NCBI RefSeq assembly: GCF_001648775.1
Contig: NZ_LVEJ01000032.1
Span: 26,829-90,828, forward strand
DNA length: 64,000 bases
DNA from: Pseudomonas fluorescens
Lineage (GTDB): Bacteria > Pseudomonadota > Gammaproteobacteria > Pseudomonadales > Pseudomonadaceae
Direction: 5' to 3'
The notes under the pieces were generated by a model. It did not search any database. It was not told the origin of the DNA and saw only the letters and a program-made list of their open reading frames with translations. Below, piece after piece: positions 36,579 through 46,483 of this stretch (position 1 is the stretch's first letter; each line of letters opens with the position of its first letter). The position numbers and the translations under genes were made by a program.

Positions 36579-36733
36579 GAGAACTCCTGAAGGCGGACAA
36601 ATGGAACGATCAGAACGCCCGTGCCGGAACACCGGGTCATAACCGTCCATCGTGCAAACCGGCAAAGCCTAACACATAAGGCCACGGTGGCCGAATGCAC
36701 CTGTCGCCACACGTTCAGGACTGCACAGATCCT

Positions 36734-36824
36734 TGCGGGAGCGAGCCTGCTCGCGAAAGCGGTGTGTCAGCTAAATGAACGCTGACTGACACTCCCTCTT
36801 CGCGAGCAGGCTCGCTCCCACAGG
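36734..36824. repeat. REPIN between xerD and dsbC
   Basis: Inverted REP units at about 36734-36757 and 36799-36824 differ from the consensus by one base in the left unit (TTGCGGGAG). They lie just after the xerD stop. Confidence 0.88.
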
Positions 36825-36832
36825 GGTTTTGT

Positions 36833-37729
36833 TCAGCCGCGCGGGTGGTGTTTGGCGTGCAGATCCTGCAATCGGGCGCGAGCGACGTGGGTGTAGATTT
36901 GCGTGGTGGACAGGTCACTGTGGCCGAGCAGCATCTGCACCACGCGCAAATCCGCGCCGTGGTTGAGCAAGTGCGTGGCAAACGCATGGCGCAAGGTGTG
37001 CGGCGACAGCGACTTGCCGATCCCGGCGACCTTGGCTTGATGCTTGATGCGGTGCCAGAAGGTCTGGCGAGTCATCTGCTCGCCGCGTTGGCTGGGGAAC
37101 AGCACATCACTGGGACGACCACCGAGCAGTTCGCCGCGACCGTCACGCATATAGCGCTCGATCCAGACAATCGCCTCCTCGCCCATCGGCACCAGCCGCT
37201 CCTTGCTGCCCTTGCCCATCACCCGCAACACACCTTGACGCAAGTTGACCTGCTCCAGCGTCAGGCTGACCAGTTCCGTCACGCGCAAACCGCAGGCATA
37301 CAACACTTCAAGCATGGCGCGATCACGCTGGCCGATGGCCTCGCTCAAGTCCGGCGCTTTGAGTAACGCTTCAACGTCGGCTTCCGACAAGGACTTGGGC
37401 AACGGCCTGCCCAATTGCGGCATGTCGACGCGCAATGTCGGATCGACGCTGATCATTTTTTCCCGCAGCAAATAGCGATAAAAGCCACGCACACCGGAGA
37501 GAAATCTCGCCGTGGAGCGCGGTTTGTAGTTTTGCTCCAGACGCCAGGCCAAATGATCGAGGATCAGTTCGCGACCGGCGTTGATCAGCTCCAGGTTTTT
37601 CTCCTGCAACCAGCCATTGAACAACGCCAGATCGCTGCGATAGGCGCCGCGGGTATTGTCGGAAAGGCCCTTCTCCAGCCATAAAGCGTCGAGGAATTGG
37701 TCAATCAGCGGATGGTCGATGGCAGGCAT
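36833..37729 (-). CDS. xerD: XerD, site-specific tyrosine recombinase
   Basis: This 298-residue tyrosine recombinase resolves chromosome dimers at dif together with XerC. It has an N-terminal SAM-like core-binding domain (LIDQFLDALWLEKGLSDNTRGAYRSDLALF). The catalytic domain carries the residues R (YACGLRVTELVSL), H-R (SPHTLRHAFATHLL), H (MLLGHSDLSTTQ) and Y (IYTHVA). Length and neighbours (dsbC, hom) match XerD rather than XerC. Confidence 0.95.
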   Translation of the reverse strand: MPAIDHPLIDQFLDALWLEKGLSDNTRGAYRSDLALFNGWLQEKNLELINAGRELILDHLAWRLEQNYKPRSTARFLSGVRGFYRYLLREKMISVDPTLRVDMPQLGRPLPKSLSEADVEALLKAPDLSEAIGQRDRAMLEVLYACGLRVTELVSLTLEQVNLRQGVLRVMGKGSKERLVPMGEEAIVWIERYMRDGRGELLGGRPSDVLFPSQRGEQMTRQTFWHRIKHQAKVAGIGKSLSPHTLRHAFATHLLNHGADLRVVQMLLGHSDLSTTQIYTHVARARLQDLHAKHHPRG

Positions 37730-37837
37730 GGGCGCTCAAGACACGCGACCTTGAGGCCGACGCGCAAATGTAGAGTGAACTGTAGGAATGGGCGCTAGTC
37801 TTTCATAGCCCGCTATTTCAAGGAACAGGGAGCATCA

Positions 37838-39646
37838 ATGAACGAGCAGCAAATTCTTTTGGCATTTGGCGGGATTGGCGCGGCGGCGCTGGGGTGCCAA
37901 TGGCTGGCCTGGCGCCTGAAGCTGCCGGCGATTCTGTTTCTGTTGCTGACCGGTATCCTGGTCGGCCCGGTGCTGGGCTGGCTCGATCCACAGGAAATGT
38001 TCGGGCCGCTGCTGATGCCGCTGGTGTCGCTGGCGGTGGCGTTAATTCTGTTCGAGGGCAGCCTGACATTGCACCTGTCGGAATGGAAGGAGATCGGCAG
38101 CGTCGTCCATCGTCTGGTGACCCTTGGCGCGATCTCGACCTGGATCGTCATTGCGGTCGCCACACACTTCCTGCTCGGCTTCGACTGGTTGCTGGCGATT
38201 CTGTTCGGCAGCCTGACGCTGGTCACCGGCCCAACAGTGATTGTGCCGATGCTGCGCGTGGTGCGGCCGAAAGCTTCGATTGCCAACATCCTGCGCTGGG
38301 AAGGCATCGTTATCGACCCGATTGGCGCACTGCTCGCCGTGGTGGTTTATAGCTTCATTATTGCCAGCGCTGAAGGCCATGGCCTCAAGCAGAGCCTGCT
38401 GACGTTCGGCGGCGTGATTCTCTGCGGCGCGGTCTTTGGCATTGTCGGCGGCTGGCTGCTCGGCACGGTGATCCGCCGGCAGTGGCTGCCGGAGTATCTG
38501 CATAACCTCGCTTCGCTGGCGGCGGTGCTGGGGATTTTCATTGCCGCCAACGAAGTGATGCACGAGTCCGGGCTGCTGGCGGTGACGCTGATGGGCATGT
38601 GGCTGGCGAACATGAAGGGCGTGGATGTGCGGCACATCCTGCACTTCAAGGAAAACCTCAGCGTGCTGCTGATTTCCGGATTGTTCATTTTGTTGGCGGC
38701 ACGTTTGGACTTGTATGCCTTGATCGGACTGGGCCCGTTGGTGCTGATTCTGCTGCTGGTGATTCAACTGATCGCGCGGCCGTTGAACGTGTTGCTCAGT
38801 ACAGCCGGCTCCAGCCTGAGCTGGCGTGAGCGGGCGCTGCTGTGCTGGATTGCACCACGCGGGATTGTCGCGGCGGCGGTGTCGGCGATTTTTGCGATTC
38901 GTTTGCATGAAGCCGGGCATGAGGGGGCGTTGCTGCTGGTGCCGCTGACCTTTGCGGTGATCATCGGCACGGTGGTCCTGCAAAGTGCCACGGCACGGCC
39001 GTTGGCGCGACTGTTGAAAGTCGCAGAACCGGCGCCAAGTGGATTCCTGATCGTCGGCGCAAACGGGCCGGCGCGGGAGCTGGGCAAATCGCTGCAGCAA
39101 TTGGGCAGCCGCGTGCTGCTGACCGATTCGAGCTGGGAAAACATTCGTGCGGCGCGCATGGAAGGTTTGCCAACGTACTTTGGCAACCCGGCCTCACAGC
39201 ATGCCGATGCGCATCTGGATCTGGTCGGGCTCGGGCATTTGCTGGCGCTGTCGCCATCGGGTGAACTCAATACCTTGGCGGCGATGCGCTTTCGCCATGA
39301 CTTCGGCCATCAGCGCTTGTTTGGCCTGGCCAGTGGTCATGAAAGCCGTCGCAGTGACAAGCACCGGGCGAGCCTGGAGCATCGTGGCAATCAGTTGGGT
39401 AGCGAGGCGTTCACCTATGCGAAGCTGGCCAGTCAGATGGGCCAGGGTGCGGAGTTGTACAGCACAACGTTAACGGACGGGTTTGGCTGGGAGGACTACC
39501 GGGCGTTGCATGGTAATCGTGCGACGTTGCTGTTCATGCGTGATGACAGTGGCTGGGTGCATGTGGTGACGCCGGAAGCGACGGTGAAGCCTGGTGCAGG
39601 ATGGACGTTGTTGGCATTGATTCAGCCTGAGGCCAGCGGCGCCTGA
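37838..39646 (+). CDS. CPA1-type Na+(K+)/H+ antiporter with C-terminal nucleotide-binding region
   Basis: This 602-residue protein has about 12 membrane segments in its first 390 residues, with PAILFLLLTGILVGPVLGWLDP near the start and the ion-site region LTLVTGPTVIVPML. A cytoplasmic Rossmann-like domain follows from about 405 (GFLIVGANGPARELGKSLQQLGSRVLLTD), resembling TrkA-N/RCK regulation by NAD. It exchanges protons for Na+ or K+, but the ion cannot be settled from the sequence. GGGAG precedes the ATG. It is divergent from xerD with 108 bases between. Confidence 0.9.
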   Translation: MNEQQILLAFGGIGAAALGCQWLAWRLKLPAILFLLLTGILVGPVLGWLDPQEMFGPLLMPLVSLAVALILFEGSLTLHLSEWKEIGSVVHRLVTLGAISTWIVIAVATHFLLGFDWLLAILFGSLTLVTGPTVIVPMLRVVRPKASIANILRWEGIVIDPIGALLAVVVYSFIIASAEGHGLKQSLLTFGGVILCGAVFGIVGGWLLGTVIRRQWLPEYLHNLASLAAVLGIFIAANEVMHESGLLAVTLMGMWLANMKGVDVRHILHFKENLSVLLISGLFILLAARLDLYALIGLGPLVLILLLVIQLIARPLNVLLSTAGSSLSWRERALLCWIAPRGIVAAAVSAIFAIRLHEAGHEGALLLVPLTFAVIIGTVVLQSATARPLARLLKVAEPAPSGFLIVGANGPARELGKSLQQLGSRVLLTDSSWENIRAARMEGLPTYFGNPASQHADAHLDLVGLGHLLALSPSGELNTLAAMRFRHDFGHQRLFGLASGHESRRSDKHRASLEHRGNQLGSEAFTYAKLASQMGQGAELYSTTLTDGFGWEDYRALHGNRATLLFMRDDSGWVHVVTPEATVKPGAGWTLLALIQPEASGA

Positions 39647-39655
39647 CCTTATGCC

Positions 39656-39743
39656 TTCGCGAGCAGGCTCGCTCCCACAGTGGTCGGGGTGAACACAACA
39701 TTTGTGTCCGGCACAGAACCTGTGGGAGCGAGCTTGCTCGCGA
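39656..39743. repeat. REPIN between antiporter and thioesterase genes
   Basis: Inverted REP units at 39656-39680 and 39721-39743 lie between convergent genes. Confidence 0.9.
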
Positions 39744-39764
39744 ACGGCTCGACTCGGATCTGGA

Positions 39765-40178
39765 TCAGGCCGCAAAGCCTGGCAGCACCGGCACCGGCCG
39801 TTTGTCATCATCAATGGCCACGAAGCTGAACTGCCCATGAATCGCCTTCTCGCGACCATCACAGCTCATGCTCTCGACAAACACTTCCACCTCGACCTTG
39901 AGGCTGGTGTTGCCGACCTTGATCACCTTCCCTACCAGCTCAACGATGGAACCGGCCGGGATCGCGTGGTTGAAGTCGATGCGATCAGTAGACACGGTCA
40001 CCAGCGGCAAGCGGCAGAATCGCGTAGCGGTGATGAACGACACTTCGTCCATCCATGCCAGCGCAGTGCCGCCGAACAGAGTGTTGTGGTGGTTGGTGGT
40101 CGGCGGGAAGACAGCTTTGGTTACGCGGGTCACCGAGAGTTCGGTGCGGCGTTCGATTTCCTGGTCGCGGGTGGTCAT
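39765..40178 (-). CDS. Hotdog-fold acyl-CoA thioesterase (YciA-like)
   Basis: This 137-residue hotdog-fold protein has the YciA-family segment TNHHNTLFGGTALAWMDEVSFITA, which includes the catalytic Asp/Glu, and then the VELVGKVIKVGNTSLKVEVEVFVE strand pair. It hydrolyses acyl-CoA esters. ATG 40178 yields the family's length; a longer frame reading back through the rplS terminator is not credible. It follows rplS on the same strand but beyond a strong terminator. Confidence 0.9.
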   Translation of the reverse strand: MTTRDQEIERRTELSVTRVTKAVFPPTTNHHNTLFGGTALAWMDEVSFITATRFCRLPLVTVSTDRIDFNHAIPAGSIVELVGKVIKVGNTSLKVEVEVFVESMSCDGREKAIHGQFSFVAIDDDKRPVPVLPGFAA

Positions 40179-40223
40179 GGTTCTGGCCTGAAACGAAAGT
40201 ACGGTGAATAAATTGCAGGCAAC

Positions 40224-40251
40224 AAAAAAGCAGCCCGTAGGCTGCTTTTTT
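40224..40251 (-). terminator. Intrinsic terminator of the rpsP-rimM-trmD-rplS operon
   Basis: AAAAAAGCAGCC-CGTA-GGCTGCTTTTTT is a 12-bp stem with a tetraloop, 18 bases past the rplS stop on the minus strand. Its A/T tracts make it work in either direction. Confidence 0.92.
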
Positions 40252-40269
40252 CTGCATCGGAAGCTGGAC

Positions 40270-40620
40270 TTAAGCCAGTTTTTCCTTGATGCGAGCTGCT
40301 TTACCCGACAGGTCGCGCAGGTAGTACAGCTTGGCTTTACGTACGTCACCGCGACGTTTAACAGCCATGCTGTCGATCTGCGGGGAGTAGGTCTGGAAAG
40401 TACGTTCTACGCCAACACCGTTGGAGATTTTACGAACGGTGAACGCACTGTTCACGCCGCGGTTACGCTTGGCGATTACAACGCCTTCGAACGCTTGCAG
40501 ACGGGAACGATCGCCTTCCTTCACTTTCACCTGAACGACAATAGTGTCGCCTGGGGCGAAGGTAGGGATTTCTTTGGTCATCTGCTCTGCTTCGAGTGCA
40601 AGGATGATTTTGTTGGTCAT
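40270..40620 (-). CDS. rplS: 50S ribosomal protein L19
   Basis: This 116-residue ribosomal protein sits at the 30S-50S interface. It shows the family pattern [35 protein letters not shown] and ends [19 protein letters not shown]. It is the last gene of the four-gene operon. Confidence 0.98.
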
Positions 40621-40665
40621 GCTGTGCTCCTAAGGTAAATCGTTCGATCTACCATCGATACGTTG

Positions 40666-41418
40666 TTAACTATCGTCCCGCTCGCGGATGTATTCCTCGA
40701 GCAGCTTCTTCTCTTCTCCAGAAAGCGAGCGGCTTTCCAGAAGATCGGCGCGTCGTTCAAAGGTCCTACCAAGGGACTGCTGTAAACGCCATCGCCGGAT
40801 ATGCGCGTGATTGCCACTCAGCAACACGTCGGGAACACGCTGATCCGCATACACCTCAGGTCGGGTGTAGTGCGGGCAATCCAGCAGACCATCCGTAAAG
40901 GAATCTTCCTCAGCGGAATCCGCATGCCCTAAAGCTCCAGGCAGCAGTCGTGTAACCGCATCGATCAGGACCATCGCCGGCAGCTCGCCGCCAGACAGTA
41001 CATAGTCGCCAATCGACCACTCTTCATCGACATGAGCTTCAATAAAACGCTCGTCAATGCCTTCATAGCGGCCGGCAATCAGGATCAATGCATCCGATTG
41101 TGCCAACTCGCGTACCGCCGACTGAGTCAGTTGACGGCCTTGGGGGGACAGGTAAATCACCTTCGCCGCCTCCCCGGCTGCTGCCTTGGCCTGAACCAGA
41201 GCATCTTCCAGGGGCTTGATCTTCATCACCATGCCCGGACCACCGCCAAACGGGCGATCGTCCACAGTGTGATGCCGATCCGTCGTGTAATCTCGCGGAT
41301 TCCAACAGGTCAGCTGCAAGAGCCCCTGTTTGACCGCTCGACTGGTGATGCCGTAGTCGCCGATGGCGGAAAACATCTCGGGAAACAAACTGATCACTTC
41401 TACGCGCAAATTAGCCAC
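40666..41418 (-). CDS. trmD: TrmD, tRNA (guanine37-N1)-methyltransferase
   Basis: This 250-residue SPOUT-class enzyme methylates G37 of tRNAs using SAM, preventing frameshifting. Family landmarks are LRVEVISLFPEMFSAI, DDRPFGGGPGMVMK, AGRYEGIDERFIE and the trefoil-knot segment SIGDYVLSGGELPAM. The start is GTG 41418, two bases after the rimM stop; homologues begin at this residue, and an upstream in-frame start would overlap rimM by 64 bases. Confidence 0.96.
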   Translation of the reverse strand: MANLRVEVISLFPEMFSAIGDYGITSRAVKQGLLQLTCWNPRDYTTDRHHTVDDRPFGGGPGMVMKIKPLEDALVQAKAAAGEAAKVIYLSPQGRQLTQSAVRELAQSDALILIAGRYEGIDERFIEAHVDEEWSIGDYVLSGGELPAMVLIDAVTRLLPGALGHADSAEEDSFTDGLLDCPHYTRPEVYADQRVPDVLLSGNHAHIRRWRLQQSLGRTFERRADLLESRSLSGEEKKLLEEYIRERDDS

Positions 41419-41420
41419 GT

Positions 41421-41957
41421 TTAGAAGTCCGCGTCCCAATCCACCTTCATCTCGCCCGCCGCCAGGTCGACGGCCAACACGCATTGCACCGTATAGGGCA
41501 ACAAGCGTTCGCGATCATCCAGGCTGCCAGCGCAAGGCTTGACGACCATTACATCATTGGCGCCGGTTTCCAGAAGATGATCGACTTTCCCGAGCAATTG
41601 CCCCAGTTGATCGATGACCTTCAGACCTTCCAGCTGGTACCAGTAGTACTCGCCGTCGGTCAATTCAGGGAACAGGTTGCGCGGCACGCAGATCTCATAA
41701 CCGGCCAGAAGACGAGCTTCTTCACGATCATCAAGACCCTTGAGCTTTGCGACCAGGAACTTATCGCTCCCGCGTCCACTGACCAGCTCGACCTGTTTGA
41801 CATTGCCTTCGCGCTTGAGCGTCCAGGTTTTGTACTGCAACAGGTTTTCAGTCGGATCAGTAAAGGAATAAACCTTCACTTCGCCGCGAACGCCATGAAC
41901 AGAATAAATTTTGCCAATAACGATCAAATCATCGGCAACAGCAGGCGTCGCGTTCAT
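41421..41957 (-). CDS. rimM: RimM, 16S rRNA processing protein
   Basis: This 178-residue maturation factor for the head of the 30S subunit has an N-terminal RimM domain (VIGKIYSVHGVRGEVKVYSFTD) and a C-terminal PRC-barrel (GEYYWYQLEGLKVIDQLGQLLGKVDHLLETGANDVMVV). It binds S19 during assembly. The gene lies between rpsP and trmD with gaps of only a few bases. Confidence 0.96.
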   Translation of the reverse strand: MNATPAVADDLIVIGKIYSVHGVRGEVKVYSFTDPTENLLQYKTWTLKREGNVKQVELVSGRGSDKFLVAKLKGLDDREEARLLAGYEICVPRNLFPELTDGEYYWYQLEGLKVIDQLGQLLGKVDHLLETGANDVMVVKPCAGSLDDRERLLPYTVQCVLAVDLAAGEMKVDWDADF

Positions 41958-41962
41958 ATTGC

Positions 41963-42214
41963 TCAGGCCGCAGCCTTGGCAGATTCCTTCAACAACTGAG
42001 CAACGCGCTCAGAAGGTTGTGCACCAACGCTCAGCCAGTAGGCTACGCGCTCTTGGTTCACGGACAGACGGATTTCCTGACCACGGGCAACAGGGTTGAA
42101 GAAACCAACCTGTTCTTTGTGGGAGCCGTCACGCGGGTTACGCGAGTCGGTTACGGTCAGGTGGTAAAACGGGCGCTTTTTGGAGCCGCCAAGGGCAAGA
42201 CGGATTGTTAGCAT
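41963..42214 (-). CDS. rpsP: 30S ribosomal protein S16
   Basis: This 83-residue protein begins MLTIRLALGGSKKRPFYHLTVTDSRNPRDG and has the family pattern VGFFNPVARGQE. It is the first gene of the operon and has a probable sigma70 promoter about 73 bases upstream. Confidence 0.98.
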   Translation of the reverse strand: MLTIRLALGGSKKRPFYHLTVTDSRNPRDGSHKEQVGFFNPVARGQEIRLSVNQERVAYWLSVGAQPSERVAQLLKESAKAAA

Positions 42215-42286
42215 GTGAACATCGTTCCTGTAGTCGGTGCTGCAAATCTAAATGCACAGCGGGCATGGGTGCCCGAAAGGCCGCAT

Positions 42287-42314
42287 ATTCTAAGGAATAT
42301 CCGGACTTTTGCAA
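42287..42314 (-). promoter_or_regulatory. Sigma70-type promoter of rpsP
   Basis: On the minus strand TTGCAA (42309-42314) and TAGAAT (42287-42292) are 16 bases apart and 73 bases upstream of rpsP. A GC-rich stretch (42260-42285) follows in the leader. The rest of 42215-42463 contains GC-rich inverted repeats near the ffh end but no gene. Confidence 0.6.
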
Positions 42315-42463
42315 ATGACTTTTTCCGGCGCCCATGGGATGCCGTGCAGATTTGCATAGAGAGCCGTCGATGAAAACGGCCGGTCAGCTCCCGCCGAGTG
42401 CGGGTTTGCTGTTGATCCCGCGTCCTTGCGGGGCCTGCGCCGGTGCGACGACCGGCGAGATCT

Positions 42464-43840
<1,377 letters not shown>

Positions 43841-44050
43841 TGCGCGATCCTTTCAGGCCCTGTGTAGACCGGGATAATGGCGGCCCAGACCGGAATCAAC
43901 ATGTGCTCGGCGAGCCTGCGGCGTGGGCAGGTCGCGGATTATAGCGAAGACTGCGGCTGGCGGACACCTCGCTGTCAGCTTCCTGAGTCTTTCGTGCAAT
44001 GGCGGTTCTATGCCAAACTCAGCGCCTTTCGGGCTTGCCTAACAGGATTT

Positions 44051-44863
44051 ATGCTCCCCTTGTCACCCAGTTTGCTGACCACCCTCGCCGCCGCCCTTCT
44101 GTATGCCGCTGCGACCCTTTATCAGAGCACCCGCTTGGCCACCGGCGCCAAGGCGAACAAGCGCCTGCTGGTTAGCCTCGGCGCGCTCGCCGTGGTGGCC
44201 CATGCCGCCAGCCTGCTCACGCATTTACTGACCCCGATCGGTCTGGGCCTGGATTTCTTCAGCGCCTCGAGCCTGATCGCGGCAGCGGTCATCGCCCTGA
44301 CGCTGATCGCCTGCTCGCGGATCCCCGTGGAAAACCTGCTGGTGCTGCTGTTCCCGCTCGGTGCGATCACCGTGTTGCTGGCGCAGTTCGCGCCGACCGG
44401 CACGGTGCAGATCATCGATGAAGAGCCGGGCATCCTCGCGCACATTCTGTTGTCGATCCTCGCCTACGGCATGTTCACCATCGCGGTGTTCCAGGCCTTG
44501 CTGCTGCTGGTGCAAGACCACCAACTCAAGCACAAACACCCGTCCGGACTGATCAAAAACTTCCCGCCGCTGCAAACCATGGAAAGCCTGTTGTTTGGTT
44601 TTCTCTGGGCCGGCTGGACACTGCTGTCGCTGTCGCTGATCTCCGGCTGGCTATTCGTCGAGAACCTGTTCGCCCAGCATCTGGTGCACAAGACCCTGCT
44701 GGCCTGCCTGGCGTGGATCGTGTTCAGCGTGCTGCTGTGGGGCCGCAACCGCCTCGGCTGGCGCGGTCACAAGGCGATCCGCTGGACCCTCGCCGGTTTC
44801 TGCCTGCTGATGTTGGCGTATTTCGGCAGCAAACTGGTTCGCGAATACATCCTGCACATCTGA
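44051..44863 (+). CDS. CcsA-like cytochrome c assembly-family membrane protein (YpjD type)
   Basis: This 270-residue protein has eight or so hydrophobic segments. The second half has the CcsA-family pattern HILLSILAYGMFTIAVFQALLLL, then FLWAGWTLLSLSLISGWLFVEN and WRGHKAIRWTLAGF with the conserved His. The family relates to haem-handling in cytochrome c maturation, but YpjD-type members lack a proven role. ATG 44051 starts just before the first membrane helix. It is divergent from ffh and 12 bases upstream of the CorC-like gene. Confidence 0.88.
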   Translation: MLPLSPSLLTTLAAALLYAAATLYQSTRLATGAKANKRLLVSLGALAVVAHAASLLTHLLTPIGLGLDFFSASSLIAAAVIALTLIACSRIPVENLLVLLFPLGAITVLLAQFAPTGTVQIIDEEPGILAHILLSILAYGMFTIAVFQALLLLVQDHQLKHKHPSGLIKNFPPLQTMESLLFGFLWAGWTLLSLSLISGWLFVENLFAQHLVHKTLLACLAWIVFSVLLWGRNRLGWRGHKAIRWTLAGFCLLMLAYFGSKLVREYILHI

Positions 44864-44875
44864 CGGGCGGCATAA

Positions 44876-46108
44876 ATGGACGGTTTGCCCATAGGGCCGA
44901 TGCTCGCGGTATTTGTCCTGCTGATTTTATGGTCAGGGCTGTTTACCGCCGTCGAAATCGCGCAGCAACACCTGCTCGCACAACGCACCGCCTCGCGCGC
45001 CAGCGATAAACCGCTGGCGAAGCTGAGCTTCCCGCTCGACAGCCTGATCCTCTGCAATACCCTTTGCCGAGCGCTCGCAGTAGTGATCGCGACGTTGCTG
45101 GCGGTCTTTCTTTGTGAAGAAAACGGCCCATGGGCCGCATGCCTCGGCGTCGGGGCCATTCTGCTGGTGTTTGCCGATTACTTCCCGCGTACCGTCGCCC
45201 AGCGCTACCCCGATGCGGTACTGACCTTCGGCAATACCCTGCTGGCCGTGCCGCTGAAAATTATTTATCCGCTTGCCTGGCTGTTCAGTCGTATCAGCGG
45301 TTTGCTGATGAGCCCGTTTGTGCGCAAGGCCCAAGTGGTGCAGCAAAGCGAAGACGACGTACCGTCGGATCGTCACGACGACCCCGAGCATCCGGTCCGT
45401 GCCCACCCGGTTTCGGGAATCCATGCGCTGGACAACATCACGGTCAACGACATTCTGGTGCCGCGCAGTGACGTCGACGGCATCAACCTCGACGATTCGA
45501 TCGAAGAGATCATCGAACAACTGCGCCACAACAAGCGCACGCGCCTGCCGGTGTTCCATAGCGACATCAACCAGGTCGAAGCGGTGCTCAACACGCGGCA
45601 AATCCGTCATTTGCTGAACAATGGCGATCTGACTCGCGAAGCGCTGCTGGCCGCCAGTTACGAGCCGTACTTCGTGCCGGAGAGCACGCCGCTGCAACTG
45701 CAGTTGCTGAACTTTCACAAGCAACAGCGGCGACTGGGCATGGTCGTCGACGAGTACGGTGAAGTGCTCGGCATCGTCACGCTGGAAGACATTCTCGAAG
45801 AGATCGTTGGCGAGTTTGAGAGCGAGCACAGCCTCGATAACCCGCATATTCATCCGCAGACGGATGGGCGGATGGTCATTGATGGCACGGCGTCGATCCG
45901 CGAGCTGAACAAATGCCTGGGCTGGCATTTGCCGAGCGATGGGCCGAAGACCTTGAATGGTCTGGTGACCGAGGCACTGGAAACCATTCCCGAGAGTGCG
46001 GTTTGCTTGAAGATTGGCCGCTATCGACTCGAGATTCTCGAGACCGAGGAAAACCGGGTGAGCAAAGTCCTGATCTGGCACACAAGCCTGGTGCCGGCCA
46101 AGGTTTAA
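44876..46108 (+). CDS. CNNM/CorC-family membrane protein with CBS domains (HlyC/CorC)
   Basis: This 410-residue protein has an N-terminal DUF21/CNNM transmembrane domain (about 1-145). Tandem CBS domains follow (ILVPRSDVDGINLDDSIEEIIEQL and then VPESTPLQLQLLNFHKQQRRLGMVVDEYGEVLGIVTLEDILEEIVGE), and then a C-terminal CorC_HlyC domain. Family members are linked to Mg2+/Co2+ efflux or homeostasis; the substrate here is not shown. It is probably co-transcribed with the CcsA-like gene. Confidence 0.9.
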   Translation: MDGLPIGPMLAVFVLLILWSGLFTAVEIAQQHLLAQRTASRASDKPLAKLSFPLDSLILCNTLCRALAVVIATLLAVFLCEENGPWAACLGVGAILLVFADYFPRTVAQRYPDAVLTFGNTLLAVPLKIIYPLAWLFSRISGLLMSPFVRKAQVVQQSEDDVPSDRHDDPEHPVRAHPVSGIHALDNITVNDILVPRSDVDGINLDDSIEEIIEQLRHNKRTRLPVFHSDINQVEAVLNTRQIRHLLNNGDLTREALLAASYEPYFVPESTPLQLQLLNFHKQQRRLGMVVDEYGEVLGIVTLEDILEEIVGEFESEHSLDNPHIHPQTDGRMVIDGTASIRELNKCLGWHLPSDGPKTLNGLVTEALETIPESAVCLKIGRYRLEILETEENRVSKVLIWHTSLVPAKV

Positions 46109-46114
46109 CGCTTT

Positions 46115-46228
46115 TGTGGCGAGGGAGCTTGCTCCCGCTGGGTTGCGAAGCAGCCCTCGCTCTTTGATTGAACCGCCGATTTATGCGGCCGCTTCGCGCC
46201 CGAGCGGGAGCAAGCTCCCTCGCCACAG
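46115..46228. repeat. REPIN (GTGGCGAGGGAGCTTGCTCCCGC class)
   Basis: Inverted units of the second REP class (46115-46141 and 46202-46228) lie directly after the CorC-like gene. They occupy the first part of the 375-base gene-free stretch 46109-46483. Confidence 0.9.
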
Positions 46229-46267
46229 CATCACTCGCCTTCAGATTGCGGGGATTTTTTATCCCTC

Positions 46268-46297
46268 TTGTTCAATCGTTAGCCCCCTTCCTATAAT
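46268..46297 (+). promoter_or_regulatory. Candidate sigma70 promoter of the MFS gene
   Basis: TTGTTC (46268-46273) and a perfect TATAAT (46292-46297) are 18 bases apart. They would give a leader of about 180 bases before the MFS transporter, in which I see no open frame or clear riboswitch. Confidence 0.55.
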
Positions 46298-46483
46298 CGG
46301 GCCGCTTACCCAAGCATCGCCAAACCTCGTGCTTATCCCGCACCCGACAGGTTTCGGCTATTTTCCGTAGTACACCGACGACTGTTCCTACCTGTTACAG
46401 CGCTCGCGCCTCATCCCACATCCCTGGGTGTTCGACCATAATAATTCGCTCCAACGGAGCTCATGACTGTCAGGGATCACCGC

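Noticed and set aside
46298..46483. Riboswitch in the long leader of the MFS gene
   Set aside because: No recognisable aptamer or terminator/antiterminator pair could be seen.
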